Assembly: GCA_003963115.1 (NCBI GenBank)
Contig: RXJQ01000036.1
Location: 21,523-85,522 of the forward strand
Direction: 5' to 3'
Origin: Burkholderiales bacterium
GTDB taxonomy: Bacteria > Pseudomonadota > Gammaproteobacteria > Burkholderiales > Burkholderiaceae_C
DNA: 64,000 nt
This document shows, piece after piece, positions 34,349 through 45,884 of the stretch. A program made the translations under genes and the position numbers. Each line of letters begins with the position of its first letter. The stretch's first letter is position 1. The notes under the pieces are model-generated. The model was not told the DNA's origin. It worked only from the letters and a program-made list of their open reading frames with translations, and searched no databases.

Positions 34349-35431
34349 ATGGCCACGCCCACTCCATCTCGCGCCACCGCCGTCGGCCAGAACGAGATCA
34401 GCATCACCGCGGCCTACCCCCGGCGCTTGCTGAACCTGCTTGCCGAGCGAGGCCACGATATCGGCCCCGCCCTGCTTTCACTTGGCCTGAGCCTGACCGA
34501 CCTCGATGGCGCCGAAGCGCGTGTGTCGCTGCTGCAATACGCGGCCATTGCCCAGGCCGCCATGGATGCCACCGGCGACGAAGGCCTGGGCTGCGCGCTG
34601 GCCTTGAACACGCCCCCCACCGCACACGGCCCCTTGGGCTACGCGATGATGACCGCGGCCACCCTGGGCGACGCCTTGGCGCTCGGCCTGCGCTACATGC
34701 CTTTGCTGCAAGGCAAGGCGGTGCTGGCCTATCAGGCCGACGCCCAGCATGCGATCTTGTGCCCCTTGTTCAACCCGGCCATGACGCCCCCTTTGCCGCT
34801 CAGGCGCTTCTTCGCCGAAGCCTTCATGGTGGGTGTGGCACGCTCGGCCGCCTGGCTCGCCGGCCTGGAGCGCATCGAGGAAGGCGAGCTGTGGTTCGAC
34901 TTCCCTGAGCCGCCCTACCATGCCCTGTATGCCGCGCAGCTGCCGCCCGTGCGACATGGCATGCCGACCACGCAATGGCGGGTGCCGCTGTCGGTCCTGC
35001 AACGCCGGCTGCCATTGGCCGACCGGGCCTCGTGCGAGCGCGCGCTGGCGCAATGCGACCGTGAAATGGCGTGGCTGGCTGGCGGCTCGGTCAACCTCAG
35101 CGCACGCGTGCGCGAGCACCTGCAAACACAGCCCGGCCACTACCCGGCGGTGGACGATGTGGCCGAGCAGCTCAAGCTGTCGAGCCGCACGCTCAAGCGC
35201 CGTCTGGCCCAGCAAGGCACCAGCTTCAGCGCCCTTCTGGAAGAGGCCCGCCAGCTCGATGCCATCGCCTTGTTGCGCAGGCCGCAGCTCTCGCTGGAGC
35301 GCGTGGCCACGGAGTTGGGCTACGCCGACCCGGCCAACTTCACGCGGGCCTTCAAGCGCTGGACGGGCCTGACGCCCAGCGCCTTTCGCGACAAGGACAA
35401 GTCGGACAAGGCCGTATCCAAGACAAGTTGA
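34349..35431 (+). CDS. AraC-family transcriptional regulator
   Basis: This 360-residue regulator has the arabinose-binding-type sensory domain at the N-terminus (LLNLLAERGHDIGPALLSLGLSLTDLDGAEARVSLLQYAAIAQAA, in pieces) and a C-terminal AraC domain with two helix-turn-helix motifs (VAEQLKLSSRTLKRRLAQQG and VATELGYADPANFTRAFKRW). It closely parallels the regulator at 15293-16363. It lies 120 bp from the divergent SDR gene, its likely target. The inducer is unknown, perhaps a lipid, since both copies flank lipid-type enzymes. Confidence 0.92.
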   Translation: MATPTPSRATAVGQNEISITAAYPRRLLNLLAERGHDIGPALLSLGLSLTDLDGAEARVSLLQYAAIAQAAMDATGDEGLGCALALNTPPTAHGPLGYAMMTAATLGDALALGLRYMPLLQGKAVLAYQADAQHAILCPLFNPAMTPPLPLRRFFAEAFMVGVARSAAWLAGLERIEEGELWFDFPEPPYHALYAAQLPPVRHGMPTTQWRVPLSVLQRRLPLADRASCERALAQCDREMAWLAGGSVNLSARVREHLQTQPGHYPAVDDVAEQLKLSSRTLKRRLAQQGTSFSALLEEARQLDAIALLRRPQLSLERVATELGYADPANFTRAFKRWTGLTPSAFRDKDKSDKAVSKTS

Positions 35432-35446
35432 ACCGCGTCTGGCACA

Positions 35447-36352
35447 TCATTGCGTCCAGGCTGCAAACAGCCCCTCACGCGCGGCCTGCGTGATCGCCAC
35501 GACACCAGGATGGCGGATGCGCCGCTCCACCGTGATCACATAGAAGGACTCCACCAAGTCCTTGGCCTCGCCCAGGCGCTTGACGCCATACTGCGCCCGC
35601 ACAGACTCATCCAGCACCATGGGCGACATGAACACGCCATGCCCCAGATGGCCCAGCGCATTGGGCAAGGCGTTGTCGTCGAACTCCCCGATGATGCGCG
35701 GCTTGAGCTTGTGCGCCCCCAGCCATTGCCCCAGCCGCATGCCCAGCGCCGAGTCCGATGCCGGCGCCAGCAAAGGTGCGCCATGCAGACAGGCCGGGAA
35801 GCGCCCCTGCAAGGTGGCGGCCAGCTTCTTGCCCGCATAGAAGCCCACGCTGGCACCACCCAGGCGGTGATTGAACGCGCTGACGCTCATGTCCGCCGGC
35901 AAAGGCCGGTCTGACAAGACAAGGTCGAGCCGGTGCACGGCCAACTCGGCCAGCAGGCTGTCAAGCTTCCACTCACTGCACACGACCTTGAAAGGCTGCT
36001 GGTGCTGCAAGACAGGCTCCAGCAAGCGACACGCCACCAACTTGGGCACGGCGTCGGCGATGCCGACGCGCAACTCCATGGGCCTGGGCGTGCCCTTCGG
36101 TTGCCGCACCACCTGGTCCAGCTCCTCACCCAGGCTGAAGATGTCCTTGGCATAGCTGAAGGCCAGTTGGCCGGTCTCGGTCAGCTCCAGCGTGCGCCCC
36201 TTCTTCTGGAACAGCGGACGCCCAAAGTGCTCCTCCAGCAACTGGATCTGGCCACTGACCGTCTGGGGCGTGACATGCAGGTGCTCGCTGGCCTTGACGA
36301 CCCCGCCCAGCCTCGCCACCGCCCAGAAGTATTGGAGGTGCTTGTAATTCAT
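35447..36352 (-). CDS. nhaR: LysR-family regulator, NhaR type
   Basis: The 301-residue LysR-type protein begins MNYKHLQYFWAVARLGGVVKASEHLHVTPQTVSGQIQLLEEH, a form specific to NhaR, the sodium-responsive activator of nhaA in enterobacteria. The rest is the usual periplasmic-binding-like effector domain. No nhaA gene is nearby. It is divergent from the hpf-like gene at 36453, with a large palindromic site between them, so it may regulate that gene or itself. The effector in this organism is unproven. Confidence 0.88.
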   Translation of the reverse strand: MNYKHLQYFWAVARLGGVVKASEHLHVTPQTVSGQIQLLEEHFGRPLFQKKGRTLELTETGQLAFSYAKDIFSLGEELDQVVRQPKGTPRPMELRVGIADAVPKLVACRLLEPVLQHQQPFKVVCSEWKLDSLLAELAVHRLDLVLSDRPLPADMSVSAFNHRLGGASVGFYAGKKLAATLQGRFPACLHGAPLLAPASDSALGMRLGQWLGAHKLKPRIIGEFDDNALPNALGHLGHGVFMSPMVLDESVRAQYGVKRLGEAKDLVESFYVITVERRIRHPGVVAITQAAREGLFAAWTQ

Positions 36353-36370
36353 GTCGAATTTCCCGAAGTA

Positions 36371-36399
36371 TTCGCGTCAGAAATTCGAATTTACGCGAA
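36371..36399. promoter_or_regulatory. Palindromic operator between nhaR and the hpf-like gene
   Basis: TTCGCGT and ACGCGAA are perfect inverted repeats around a 15-base centre that contains the self-complementary AAATTCGAATTT. The site lies 19 bases upstream of the nhaR ATG. A plausible + strand promoter (TTTACG at 36390, 17-base spacer, TATATT at 36413) overlaps its right half. LysR proteins bind such dyads, so a NhaR operator is likely. Confidence 0.7.
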
Positions 36400-36452
36400 G
36401 TATGGGCTTTCGTATATTGAGGCTGTCATTTACATCGAGCGAGGCCACATCC

Positions 36453-36836
36453 ATGCGTGTACTCATTCAAACCCAAGGTCTGAACCTCTCGCGTGAAGAC
36501 CAGAACCACATCCGCCAACGTCTGCGCCAGACGCTGTCCCGCTTCGGCGAGAAAGCCATCGGCGTGACGCTCTACCTGCGCGACACCAAGGGCCCACGCG
36601 GCAGCGAAGACACAGACTGCCAGCTGGTGGTCGATCTGGAAGACACCACCGCCGTCGTGCGCGACCGTGGACATTAGGTCCGCGCCCTGGTGGACCGCGC
36701 CCTGCACCGCGCCGTGCACACCATCGGCAAGCAGCTTGGCCGCATCCGCGACAAGTCCGTGCGTGCTCCCCAGTTCGGCAAGGGACGCGGACGCCCTTCG
36801 CTGCGCGATCTGGACGCCCTACCCGATGGCGCTTGA
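36453..36836 (+). pseudogene. HPF/RaiA-like ribosome-associated protein interrupted by an in-frame amber codon
   Basis: From ATG at 36453, 74 codons encode MRVLIQTQGLNLSREDQN and a beta strand set resembling the S30AE/HPF fold (GVTLYLRDTKGPRG, CQLVVDLEDTTAVVRDRGH). A TAG follows at 36675-36677, and the same frame then continues for 52 sensible codons to a TGA at 36834. One G-to-T change (GAG to TAG) would explain it. It may be a real pseudogene, a truncated functional protein or a sequencing error; readthrough is less likely. HPF proteins bind the 30S subunit and promote ribosome hibernation. The BAX-inhibitor-like gene follows 54 bp downstream. Confidence 0.65.
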
Positions 36837-36890
36837 TTGATGAGGCCCCATCCGCAAAGCCCCCCGCACGTCTGATTGAAGGAGTTCCAC

Positions 36891-37589
36891 ATGTTGTCCC
36901 GCAACACCTCTCAAGCCCGCGCTGTGGCTTGGCCCAGCCAGGGCAACGCCACCACCGTCAGCACGGTCGGCAGCCAGCGTGTGCTGCGCAATACCTACGC
37001 CCTGCTGGGCATGACGCTGGCCTTCAGCGCCGCCATCGCCGGCCTGGCCATGACCTTGCATCTGCCCGCACCGGGCCTGCTGCTCACGCTGGTCGGCTTT
37101 TACGGCCTGATGTTCCTGGTGCACAAGACCGCCGACAGCGGCTGGGGCGTGGCCTCGGTGTTCGCCCTGACCGGCTTCATGGGCTATACCCTGGGCCCGC
37201 TGCTGAGCGCCGTGCTGGCCATGCCGCATGGTGGCGCCGTGATCACCAATGCCCTGGGCGCCACGGCGGCAGCCTTCCTGGGTTTGTCGGCCATTGCCTT
37301 GACCAGCAAGCGTGACTTCAGCTTCATGGGCAAGTTCCTGATGGTCGGCATGCTGGTGGCCGTTGTGCTAAGCCTGGGCGCCATCTTCTTGCAGATCCCC
37401 GCGCTGAGCCTAGCCATCTCGGGCATGGTGGTCCTGCTGATGAGCGGCATGATCCTGTTCGAAACCAGCCGCATCATCCACGGCGGCGAAACCAACTACC
37501 TGATGGCCACCGTCAGCCTGTATGTGTCGATCTACAACCTGTTCACCAGCCTGCTGATGCTGTTTGGCGTGGCAGGTCGTGACGAGTAA
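36891..37589 (+). CDS. BAX inhibitor-1/YccA family membrane protein
   Basis: The 232-residue inner-membrane protein has about seven transmembrane helices. The start is ATG at 36891 with AAGGAG upstream; an in-frame TTG lies at 36876. The family pattern is visible in YALLGMTLAFSAAIAGLAM, GFMGYTLGPLLSAVLAM, FETSRIIHGGETNYLMATVSLYVSIYNLF and the C-terminal acidic end. BI-1/YccA proteins modulate membrane proteolysis (FtsH) or ion leak; the bacterial role is partly known. It is downstream of the interrupted hpf-like gene and probably co-transcribed. Confidence 0.93.
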   Translation: MLSRNTSQARAVAWPSQGNATTVSTVGSQRVLRNTYALLGMTLAFSAAIAGLAMTLHLPAPGLLLTLVGFYGLMFLVHKTADSGWGVASVFALTGFMGYTLGPLLSAVLAMPHGGAVITNALGATAAAFLGLSAIALTSKRDFSFMGKFLMVGMLVAVVLSLGAIFLQIPALSLAISGMVVLLMSGMILFETSRIIHGGETNYLMATVSLYVSIYNLFTSLLMLFGVAGRDE

Positions 37590-37604
37590 ACAGCGCGATC
37601 GGGC

Positions 37605-38651
37605 TCAGCCGTTCAAGGCCACGAGACCAGCCAAACGCCCGGTGATGGCCCGCGCCTCGGCCATCACCCGATCGACGATCTCGGCCACGCTGGCCACGTC
37701 GTGAACAAGGCCTTGCGACTGGCCGATCAACTGCACGCCATCCACGTGGTTGCCCTCATGGATGGCTTTTCTCATGGCCAGCGTGGCCGCACCGAAGTAA
37801 GCCACCTTCACGGCACCCACCAGGCCCTGGTCCATCGCGTCCCTGGCCAATGAAGTCAAGGGCGTGTTGAGCTCACGCGCTGCCGCCAGCGAGCGGCTGA
37901 TGGCCACCGGCGGGCTGAGCTTGCGGGCCGTGTAGCGGCGCCCGCCCGGCGTCTTCATCACGCGGCAAGGGAAGGTGTCGAAGTTGCTGGAGTAGATGGT
38001 CTCTTCGGCTTCCTTGTCGATCACCAGTTGCTTGGTATCGGCATGCACTGGGCTTTCACGCGAGGTGGCAAAGCGCGTGCCCATGGCCACGGCGTCCGCG
38101 CCCAAGGCCAACGCGGCCACCAGGCCACGGCCATCGGCGAAACCACCTGCGGCGATGATGGGCAGGTCGGTCATGTCGCGCACCGCCGGGATCAGCACCA
38201 TCGAGGTCACCTTGCCACCATGCGCGGCAGCCTCATGCCCGGTCACGATCAGCCCATCCACGCCGGACTCGATGGCCGATTGCGTGTGCTTCTCGTTGGA
38301 GACCGTGGCGATCACCTTGCCACCGTAAGCGCGTGCACCTTCGATCACCCACTCGCCCTTGCCCATCGACACATTGATCACGGGCACGCGTTCTTCCAGG
38401 GCCACCTTGGCGCAATCGGCCGCGCCGGGCAACATCAGGCTGCACCCGACGCCAAAGGGCTTGTCGGTCAGACTGCGAATCTCACGGATGGCTGCGCGGC
38501 ACTCCTCGGATGACAAAGCCCCCGAAGCCAGGATGCCCAGGCCCCCCGCGTTGCACACCGCTGCCACCAAAGAAGGCACAGCGATATAGGTCATGCCGGG
38601 CAGCACGATGGGGTGGGCGATGCCCAGCATCTCGGTCAGGCGGGTCTTCAT
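37605..38651 (-). CDS. NAD(P)H-dependent flavin oxidoreductase / nitronate monooxygenase family
   Basis: The 348-residue FMN-dependent TIM-barrel protein starts at MKTRLTEMLGIAHPIVLPGM. Family features are GGLGILASGALSSEECRAAI, the FMN-binding GTRFATSRESPV and the loop TGHEAAAHGGKVTS. It belongs to the 2-nitropropane dioxygenase/nitronate monooxygenase family, whose members oxidise alkyl nitronates or act as enoyl reductases. The true substrate is not clear from sequence. It is divergent from the cholesterol-oxidase-like gene at 38895, with a 243 bp gap that should contain both promoters. Confidence 0.88.
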   Translation of the reverse strand: MKTRLTEMLGIAHPIVLPGMTYIAVPSLVAAVCNAGGLGILASGALSSEECRAAIREIRSLTDKPFGVGCSLMLPGAADCAKVALEERVPVINVSMGKGEWVIEGARAYGGKVIATVSNEKHTQSAIESGVDGLIVTGHEAAAHGGKVTSMVLIPAVRDMTDLPIIAAGGFADGRGLVAALALGADAVAMGTRFATSRESPVHADTKQLVIDKEAEETIYSSNFDTFPCRVMKTPGGRRYTARKLSPPVAISRSLAAARELNTPLTSLARDAMDQGLVGAVKVAYFGAATLAMRKAIHEGNHVDGVQLIGQSQGLVHDVASVAEIVDRVMAEARAITGRLAGLVALNG

Positions 38652-38759
38652 GGCTGTCTCGCGCGATGAGTGGTGATGGGTATTGGGCAATCGGCCGGAC
38701 TCTAACACTGCCCTCCGACACCCTTGAGCACGGGGGGGCGGCGCCTTCCCACCCCATGA

Positions 38760-40541
<1,782 letters not shown>

Positions 40542-40556
40542 TCGGCCTTGTGCCAA

Positions 40557-42986
40557 TCAGGCCCGGTGGATGCGCACCGGGTCTTGCCGGCGCTCGACCT
40601 GCCGCACCGAGAACCAGTGCAGCAAGGTGAGGAAGAGCGCCCGCGTATCGACAGGCTTGGCCAGATGGCCATTCATGCCCGAGACCATGCAGGCCTCTTT
40701 TTCTTCCTGCAGCACACTGGCCGTCATCGCCACAATGGGCAGATCCTGTTGACCAGGCAGCTGCCGGATCAGACGCGTGGCCTGCAGGCCATCCATCTGC
40801 GGCATGTGCACGTCCATGAGGACCAGATCGAAGGGTTGCCGCTCGACCAGGGTCACCGCATCGGCGCCATTTTTGGCAGGTGTGGCATTGACCCCCGCCA
40901 TGGCCAGCAGCTCCATGGCCAGCATGCTGTTGATGGGGTTGTCTTCGGCCAGCAGCACGCGGGCGCCTGCATGGTTGCGTCGCAACAGGGCCGCGGCCTC
41001 TTCGGTCGTCAGGTTCTCATCCACGGCCTGCGGTGAGGCTTCAACAGCTTGCGGGCTCTGTGCTTCGGCCAGTTGCAGCGTCAACAGACACCAGAACACG
41101 CTGCCATGGCCCACCTGGCTGCGCACCCCGATTCGCCCGCCCATCAGCTCGACCAGGCTGCGCGTGATGGCCAGGCCCAAGCCCGTTCCACCGAAGCGGC
41201 GCGTCGTGGAATCATCGGCCTGAACAAAGGCATTGAAGAGCTTGCCCGCCTTGTCGGCCGGGATGCCCAGACCCGTGTCATGCACCTCGATGCGCAGGCC
41301 CACCTCCTGCTCTGAGCGCGGCTCCGAGCGCACCACCAGGCGGATCTGACCCTGCTCGGTGAACTTCACCGCATTGCTCAGCAGGTTGATGAGGATCTGG
41401 GACAACCGCATGCTGTCGCCCCGCAAGCGGGCCGGGCAACCTTCGGCATCGACCACCATCTCCAGGTTCTTCTCACGCACCTTGTCGGTCACCATGGCAG
41501 CGGCCTTCTGCAACAGCTCGGGCAGGTCGAAATCCTCCTGCGTCAGCGTGAACATGCCCGCCTCGATCTTGGACAGATCCAGGATGTTGTTGATGATGTC
41601 CAGCAGGTGCTCGGCCGCCTCCTTGACTGTGCTCAGGCGCTCGGCCTGCCCTTGTAACAAGGGGCCCTGCTGCATGAGATAGGTCACACCCATGATGGCG
41701 TTCATCGGCGTGCGGATCTCGTGGCTCATGTTGGCGATGAAGGCGCTCTTGGCGCGCGTGGCGGCCTCGGCCTTGTCACGCGCCGACTGCAACTGCTCCG
41801 TGCGCTGCGCCACCGTTTCCTCCAGGTGATCGCGGTAGGTGGCCAGCTCGTCCAAGCGGGCTTGCAGGCGGGTGTGCATGTCATGCAAGGCCTGCGACAG
41901 CAAAGCGATTTCCTCGCCCTGCTTGGGCCCCAGGTCGAACTGGGCCCTGGGCGCATCCCCTTCGCGCAGGGACTGGGCGGCCTGAGCCAGCCTGTAGAGC
42001 GGCCGGGTGATGCGACCGGCCAGCCACCAGCTCAGGAGCATGAACAGGCCCGAGGCGAGCACCCCGACAAACAGCATGCGCTGCCACAGCTTGTTGGCTG
42101 CACCATAGACCGTGTCCGGGTTCTGGCGCAGCACCATCATCAAAGGTGGCTTACCCTCGCGCTCGAACCAGCGCACCGGCACCACGGCCGTGAGCTGCTC
42201 GCCAATATCGGGCCACTCGATGACCCGCGCGACACCTTGGGCCCGCAGTTCCTCGAAACCGGGCGGACTGAGCTTCTTGCCCATCCAGGGCAAAGGCCCG
42301 ACCGCGACCTCGCCGCCGGGCGTCAACAGCAGGGTGTGCGCCAGGCTGTCGTCCTGGGCGACCATGGCGCTGTGCATGTCACGGACCCAGCGCCAGTTGA
42401 GCATGCCCACCACCACGCCGATCTTGCGGCCTTCGTAGTCCACCACCGGCACAGCCATGTCGATGAGCTGAACCGGCCGGCCATCCACGTCCAGCGGCAG
42501 GAAAGGCGCCAGGGGCCCGGCGGATTGGGGCTTGCCCAGCCAGGGCGACATCATCCCCGACACGAACCAGGGCTGCGCCGAGAAGTTCTGCCCCTCCAGC
42601 CGGGCACCGGTGGCCGTGGTCACGACGCCGCGCGCATCGGCCAGTGCCAGCCATTCGAATTCGGGTCGTGCCGCCTTGACGCGCTCCAGTGCCAGGCGCA
42701 TGGCGCTCGCATCAACCAGGCCGCTGGCCACCTCCGGCTGCGAGGCCAATTGCTGCAAATCGCGTTGGCGATCGGCCAGCGCCGTGGACACGATCTGACC
42801 CAAGGCACTGGCCTCGCGCCGCGCCGCCTCGCTGACGGCCTGTTGCAGTTGCTGCCGCTGGTCCTGCGCCAGCCACAAGGACAGCAGCACGGCAAACAGC
42901 ACGCCGCTCACCCCCGTGGCCCAGGCGAAACGGGTACGCACATTCCGGAGAGGCCAATAGGGTTTCAGGCGATCAAGGGCTGTCAT
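40557..42986 (-). CDS. Hybrid sensor histidine kinase with periplasmic Cache-like domain and receiver
   Basis: The 809-residue kinase begins with a transmembrane helix ([20 protein letters not shown]), then a periplasmic dCache-like domain of about 270 residues, a second helix ([21 protein letters not shown]), a HAMP segment, a short coiled coil, HisKA with phospho-His422 ([16 protein letters not shown]), an ATPase domain ([28 protein letters not shown]) and a C-terminal receiver with Asp725 ([13 protein letters not shown]). No separate response regulator or Hpt protein is adjacent. It is divergent from a solute-binding-protein gene (84 bp gap), suggesting that the kinase responds to the bound ligand or regulates its uptake. 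Confidence 0.93.
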   Translation of the reverse strand: MTALDRLKPYWPLRNVRTRFAWATGVSGVLFAVLLSLWLAQDQRQQLQQAVSEAARREASALGQIVSTALADRQRDLQQLASQPEVASGLVDASAMRLALERVKAARPEFEWLALADARGVVTTATGARLEGQNFSAQPWFVSGMMSPWLGKPQSAGPLAPFLPLDVDGRPVQLIDMAVPVVDYEGRKIGVVVGMLNWRWVRDMHSAMVAQDDSLAHTLLLTPGGEVAVGPLPWMGKKLSPPGFEELRAQGVARVIEWPDIGEQLTAVVPVRWFEREGKPPLMMVLRQNPDTVYGAANKLWQRMLFVGVLASGLFMLLSWWLAGRITRPLYRLAQAAQSLREGDAPRAQFDLGPKQGEEIALLSQALHDMHTRLQARLDELATYRDHLEETVAQRTEQLQSARDKAEAATRAKSAFIANMSHEIRTPMNAIMGVTYLMQQGPLLQGQAERLSTVKEAAEHLLDIINNILDLSKIEAGMFTLTQEDFDLPELLQKAAAMVTDKVREKNLEMVVDAEGCPARLRGDSMRLSQILINLLSNAVKFTEQGQIRLVVRSEPRSEQEVGLRIEVHDTGLGIPADKAGKLFNAFVQADDSTTRRFGGTGLGLAITRSLVELMGGRIGVRSQVGHGSVFWCLLTLQLAEAQSPQAVEASPQAVDENLTTEEAAALLRRNHAGARVLLAEDNPINSMLAMELLAMAGVNATPAKNGADAVTLVERQPFDLVLMDVHMPQMDGLQATRLIRQLPGQQDLPIVAMTASVLQEEKEACMVSGMNGHLAKPVDTRALFLTLLHWFSVRQVERRQDPVRIHRA

Positions 42987-43070
42987 GATGGCGAAAAGTG
43001 GACTCACCGCCCTGCGGTACAACCCAAAGCAAGGCCATATGGTCCAATCATAAACATTTGGAGGCGCTTC

Positions 43071-44381
43071 ATGTCTTTCTCACGGCTGCTGGCTGTGGCG
43101 ATCAGTGTGACTTTGCTCATGACCCGCATGGCGCAAGGGGCGGAACTGGTCATCGCCACGGTCAACAACGGGCACATGATCACGCTTCAGAAGCTGTCTG
43201 GCGAGTTCGAGCGCCAGCATCCCGACATCCAGCTCAAGTGGATCACGCTGGAAGAAGGCCGGCTGCGGCAGCAGGTCAGCCAGGATGTGGCGACCAGAGC
43301 AGGACAATTTGACGTCATGACCATCGGCGCCTACGAGGTGCCCATCTGGGCCAAGCGAGGCTGGATACGGTCCATCAACCCGCCCCCCTCGTATGACGCC
43401 GACGACCTGCTGGTGCCCATCAGGCAGTCACTGACCGTCAGCGGGCACCTCTACGCCTTGCCCTTCTATGGCGAAAGCACCATGACCATGGTGCGCACCG
43501 ACCTGCTCAAGGCCACAGGCATCAGCCTGAGCGCCACGCCCACCTGGGATCAGATCAAGACGGCGGCCGAGCGCCTGCACGCGCCGGACAAGGGCGTCTA
43601 TGGCATCTGCCTGCGCGGCAAGCCGGGTTGGGGCGAGAACATGGCCCTGATCAGCATCATGGCCAACACCTTCGGCGGCCAGTGGTTCGACATGAACTGG
43701 ATGCCCCAGCTCGACACCCCCGCCTGGCGCAATGCCGTGTCGCTGTATGCGGATCTGCTCAAGCGCTTTGGCCCGCCAGGTGCTGCGGCCAATGGCTACA
43801 ACGAGAACCTGGCCTTATTCAGTGCAGGGCGCTGTGCCATCTGGATAGACGCGACCGTGGCAGGGTCTTTCATCAACCGAGCGGACGTCTCCCGAGTGGC
43901 AGGCAAGGTGGCCTTCCTGCAAGCCCCGGTGGCATCCACACCCAAGGGGTCGCACTGGCTTTGGACCTGGGCGCTGGCCATGCCGATGGCCACCAATCAA
44001 CCCGAGGCGGCTCAGGCCTTCATGGAGTGGGCCACCTCGAAGGACTACATCCGATTGGTGGCGCAACGGGAGGGCTGGGCGGCTGTGCCTTCAGGCACCC
44101 GCACATCGACCTACGCCGAGCCGGCCTTTCGCCAGCTCAACCCCCATGCCGATGTGGAGCGCCACGCGATCAGCACAGCCAACCCGCACGACGCCACCTT
44201 GCCAGCATCGCCCTATGTGGGCATCCAGTTCGCAGCGATCCCGGAGTTCCAGTCGATCGGCACGGCGGTTGGGCAGCAGATCGCGCGCCTGTTGCAGGAG
44301 CCCGTCAGCGTCAAAGAGGTGTTGCAGGCTGCGCAGCAGATCAGCGTACGCAAGATGCGCGATGCAGGCTACTTGCGCTGA
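43071..44381 (+). CDS. Periplasmic extracellular solute-binding protein (family 1, ABC type)
   Basis: The 436-residue precursor has a signal peptide (MSFSRLLAVAISVTLLMTRMAQGA) and a family 1 binding fold: ELVIATVNNGHMITLQKLSGEFERQHPDIQLKW (in pieces), ALPFYGESTMTMVRTDLLK, and FSAGRCAIWIDATVAGSF, as in sugar and polyol binding proteins of the SmoE type. TTGGAGG precedes the ATG; the very long upstream frame is an artefact antisense to the kinase gene. No permease or ATPase genes are adjacent. The divergent kinase suggests a ligand-sensing role, possibly in place of, or in addition to, transport. Confidence 0.9.
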   Translation: MSFSRLLAVAISVTLLMTRMAQGAELVIATVNNGHMITLQKLSGEFERQHPDIQLKWITLEEGRLRQQVSQDVATRAGQFDVMTIGAYEVPIWAKRGWIRSINPPPSYDADDLLVPIRQSLTVSGHLYALPFYGESTMTMVRTDLLKATGISLSATPTWDQIKTAAERLHAPDKGVYGICLRGKPGWGENMALISIMANTFGGQWFDMNWMPQLDTPAWRNAVSLYADLLKRFGPPGAAANGYNENLALFSAGRCAIWIDATVAGSFINRADVSRVAGKVAFLQAPVASTPKGSHWLWTWALAMPMATNQPEAAQAFMEWATSKDYIRLVAQREGWAAVPSGTRTSTYAEPAFRQLNPHADVERHAISTANPHDATLPASPYVGIQFAAIPEFQSIGTAVGQQIARLLQEPVSVKEVLQAAQQISVRKMRDAGYLR

Positions 44382-44388
44382 GGCTGGT

Positions 44389-45861
44389 TCATAAGCCCTG
44401 CCACGCTGACACCAGGGTCTGTACTTGCTTGGCCATGCGGTCTTCATGCGTGTTCGCATACCCCATGACCAGGCCATTGAAGCCCGCCACCCCGCCCGTG
44501 CCGTACAGGCTCAGCGGGCGGGGGCTGATTCCACGCTGGTATGCAGCCTGAGCCAAGGCCGTGTCGGCGGCAGGCAGGCTGAGCACCAGGTGCATGCCGG
44601 CCTGCCCACCAAGGATCTGCCCTGGTACGGGCCAATGCCGTTGTAAGGCCTCACGCAAAGCGGCCTGCCTGATCGCATAAAGCTTGCGCATGCGGCGCAG
44701 ATGGCGGGTGAAGTGCCCCTCGTCGATGAAGGCCGCCAGGGCACGCTGCTCGAAGGGACGCCCCTGTAGCACCAGCCCGCCCACCACGCCCATCACCCGG
44801 TCTGCGAGCGCCTCTGGCCACACGACAAAGCCCAATCGCAAAGCCGGGAACATGGACTTGCTGAAAGTGCCGAGATAGACCACCGGGGCATCGGCCACCT
44901 GGCCTTGCATCGCGGCGAGCGGCGGCCCATCGTGGCGGAACTCGCCGTCGTAGTCGTCCTCCAGGATCCAGGTGCCCGCACGGCGAGCCTGCTCGATGAG
45001 ATGCAGGCGCCTGGGCAGGCTGAGCACCGAGCCCAGCGGGTATTGATGCGAAGGCGTGATGTAGATCAGGCGTGGCGGCCGGCTTTGCCACCAGTCCTCG
45101 GGTGGCGCGATGCCCTCCGCATCGACCGTCACGGGCTGCAGTGTCAGGCCGGCCTGCGTCAAGACCGTCCGGGCGCCGCCATAGCCGGGGTGCTCGATCC
45201 AGGCTGTGTCACCCACATCGGCCAGGATCTGCGCACACAGCGCCAGACTGTGCTGGGTGCCATCGGTCATGGTGATCTGATCGGCGTGGCAACGCACACC
45301 ACGTGCCACCCGCAGATACGTGGCAATGGCCTGGCGCAACTCCGGCTCGCCCACCGCGTAGCGATAGCCCAGATCCTGCGTGCTGCCCTGCCTGGCGGCC
45401 CGGTCGCACAAGCGCAGCCAAGTGCGCAGCGGAAAGGCATCCAGCGCAGGCATGCCCGGCATGAAGGCGCGCAGATCGTCCTCGGGTGTGCGACGCCGGT
45501 TGCAGTGGCGCACACGCTGCGCGACCTCCGCATTGGGCCATGAAGCCGCCTGATCGCGCCGCCTAGTCTGCCCGACCGATGAAGAAGCCGCCGAGAACGC
45601 CGCCACAACGGTACCTTGGCGACTGGGCTGGACATAGCCTTCTGCCGCCAGTTGCTCATACGCGTAGATGACACCATTGCGCGCCATGGCCAAGTCGCGC
45701 GCCAGATCGCGGCTGGAGGGCAGCACCGCGCCGGCTTGCAGGCGGCCTTGTGCGATCGCGTCCCGCAAGGCCTCATAGAGGATGCGCTGCATGGCCTGGC
45801 GACGCTCACGTGCCTGTGCCTTCAAGCGACGCCCGTCCAGCAAGAGATGCAGATCAGCCAT
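44389..45861 (-). CDS. PdxR/MocR-type GntR-family regulator
   Basis: The 490-residue protein starts at MADLHLLLDGRRLKAQ, with a GntR winged helix (IAQGRLQAGAVLPSSRDLARDLAMARNGVIYAYEQL, in pieces) fused to an aminotransferase fold. The PLP lysine is in LGTFSKSMFPALRLGFV, and EDDYDGEFRHDG and ITPSHQYPLGSVLSLPRR are typical of PdxR-like members. It is divergent from a PNPOx-like flavoprotein gene. PdxR-type regulators sense PLP levels, which fits a vitamin-B6-type target, although the target here is not proven. Its stop lies 8 bp from the convergent binding-protein gene. Confidence 0.92.
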   Translation of the reverse strand: MADLHLLLDGRRLKAQARERRQAMQRILYEALRDAIAQGRLQAGAVLPSSRDLARDLAMARNGVIYAYEQLAAEGYVQPSRQGTVVAAFSAASSSVGQTRRRDQAASWPNAEVAQRVRHCNRRRTPEDDLRAFMPGMPALDAFPLRTWLRLCDRAARQGSTQDLGYRYAVGEPELRQAIATYLRVARGVRCHADQITMTDGTQHSLALCAQILADVGDTAWIEHPGYGGARTVLTQAGLTLQPVTVDAEGIAPPEDWWQSRPPRLIYITPSHQYPLGSVLSLPRRLHLIEQARRAGTWILEDDYDGEFRHDGPPLAAMQGQVADAPVVYLGTFSKSMFPALRLGFVVWPEALADRVMGVVGGLVLQGRPFEQRALAAFIDEGHFTRHLRRMRKLYAIRQAALREALQRHWPVPGQILGGQAGMHLVLSLPAADTALAQAAYQRGISPRPLSLYGTGGVAGFNGLVMGYANTHEDRMAKQVQTLVSAWQGL

Positions 45862-45884
45862 GCTGTCGTGGATCCATTTGAAGT

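Noticed and set aside
41721..43070. N-terminal extension of the solute-binding protein gene
   Set aside because: It is antisense to the kinase gene. The signal peptide and ribosome binding site place the true start at 43071.
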